In this document: piece by piece, positions 4,924 to 5,020 of the stretch
Position numbering within the stretch: the stretch's first letter is position 1
Layout of the letters: the number at the start of each line of letters is the position of its first letter
DNA from: Dehalococcoidia bacterium
GTDB lineage: Bacteria > Chloroflexota > Dehalococcoidia > Dehalococcoidales > RBG-16-60-22
Length of the DNA: 5,020 bases
Direction of reading: 5' to 3'
NCBI GenBank assembly: GCA_030615655.1
Contig: JAUWYU010000127.1
Span: forward strand, 1-5,020
Program-made: the position numbers and the translations under genes
The notes under the pieces: generated by a model
The model's database searches: none
Told to the model about the DNA's origin: nothing
The model's input: the letters and a program-made list of their open reading frames with translations, nothing else

Positions 4924-5020
4924 CTACAGTTTGACGATGGTAGCTCCATCACCGCCTTCACCGCGCTCGCCGGAGCGGAAAGATTTCACCAGGGGGTGTG
5001 ACGCCAGGAAGTCCCGCACA
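4924..5020 (-). CDS. mutS2: MutS2-type protein, C-terminal end of the Smr domain (partial, enters from the window edge)
   Basis: Only the last 31 codons and the TAG stop (4924-4926) lie in the window. The peptide runs VRDFLASHPLVKSFR (from 5019) and then GERGEGGDGATIVKL. This is the typical end of the Smr domain of MutS2: a final helix, the HPLVxSF segment, then a glycine-rich GGDGATxV strand. MutS2 is a MutS paralogue without mismatch-repair function. Its Smr domain is nuclease-like, and the protein has been tied to suppression of recombination and to splitting of collided ribosomes. A stand-alone Smr protein would have a similar tail, so the name depends on the unseen upstream part. It is cotranscribable with the VLRF1-like gene downstream. 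Confidence 0.78.
   Translation of the reverse strand, partial: VRDFLASHPLVKSFRSGERGEGGDGATIVKL

Noticed and set aside
1..5020. tRNA, rRNA, CRISPR arrays, insertion sequences or attachment sites
   Set aside because: No array-like repeats, transposase motifs, terminal inverted repeats or cloverleaf-like stretches were seen. The window is almost entirely accounted for by the listed genes.

Overview
The window is a compact, ordinary-looking bacterial chromosome segment of moderate GC with short intergenic gaps. It carries an iron-uptake locus, a sirtuin, and what looks like a translation quality-control pair. Nothing fixes the taxon directly. The Vms1-like release-factor homologue at 4126-4878 resembles the branch I associate with Chloroflexota and Actinobacteria (acVLRF1). 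With the doubled feoA and sigma-70-like promoters, Chloroflexota (Dehalococcoidia-like) is my best guess, but it is an inference.

Region 1 (17-3327) is a metal-regulated ferrous-iron uptake module. A three-domain DtxR-family regulator is encoded on the minus strand. It is divergent from a plus-strand operon of feoA, a second feoA and feoB. The coding regions overlap by ATGA at both feoA-feoA and feoA-feoB. The 162-base gap between the divergent genes holds a near-consensus promoter in each direction and, between them, a DtxR/IdeR-box-like palindrome. FeoB is broken into a cytosolic GTPase piece (1335-2012) and a membrane permease piece (2014-3327). They lie in different frames, one base apart, and together make one complete FeoB. 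This may be a real split, a frameshift mutation, recoding or a sequence error.

Region 2 (3364-4129) is a SIR2-family NAD-dependent protein deacylase with its own promoter. It is full length, with intact zinc and catalytic motifs and a flavour closest to the SIRT6/7-like class.

Region 3 (4126-5020, minus strand) holds the last 31 codons of a MutS2-type protein (Smr-domain C terminus), followed 45 bases later by a Vms1/eRF1-like (VLRF1) protein. Its 3' end overlaps that of the sirtuin gene by 4 bases. MutS2 is known in Bacillus subtilis to act on collided ribosomes. Vms1/ANKZF1 releases nascent chains from peptidyl-tRNA on split 60S subunits. The pairing therefore suggests a bacterial ribosome-rescue operon, and it is the most interesting idea in the window. 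The VLRF1 loop here lacks the expected glutamine.
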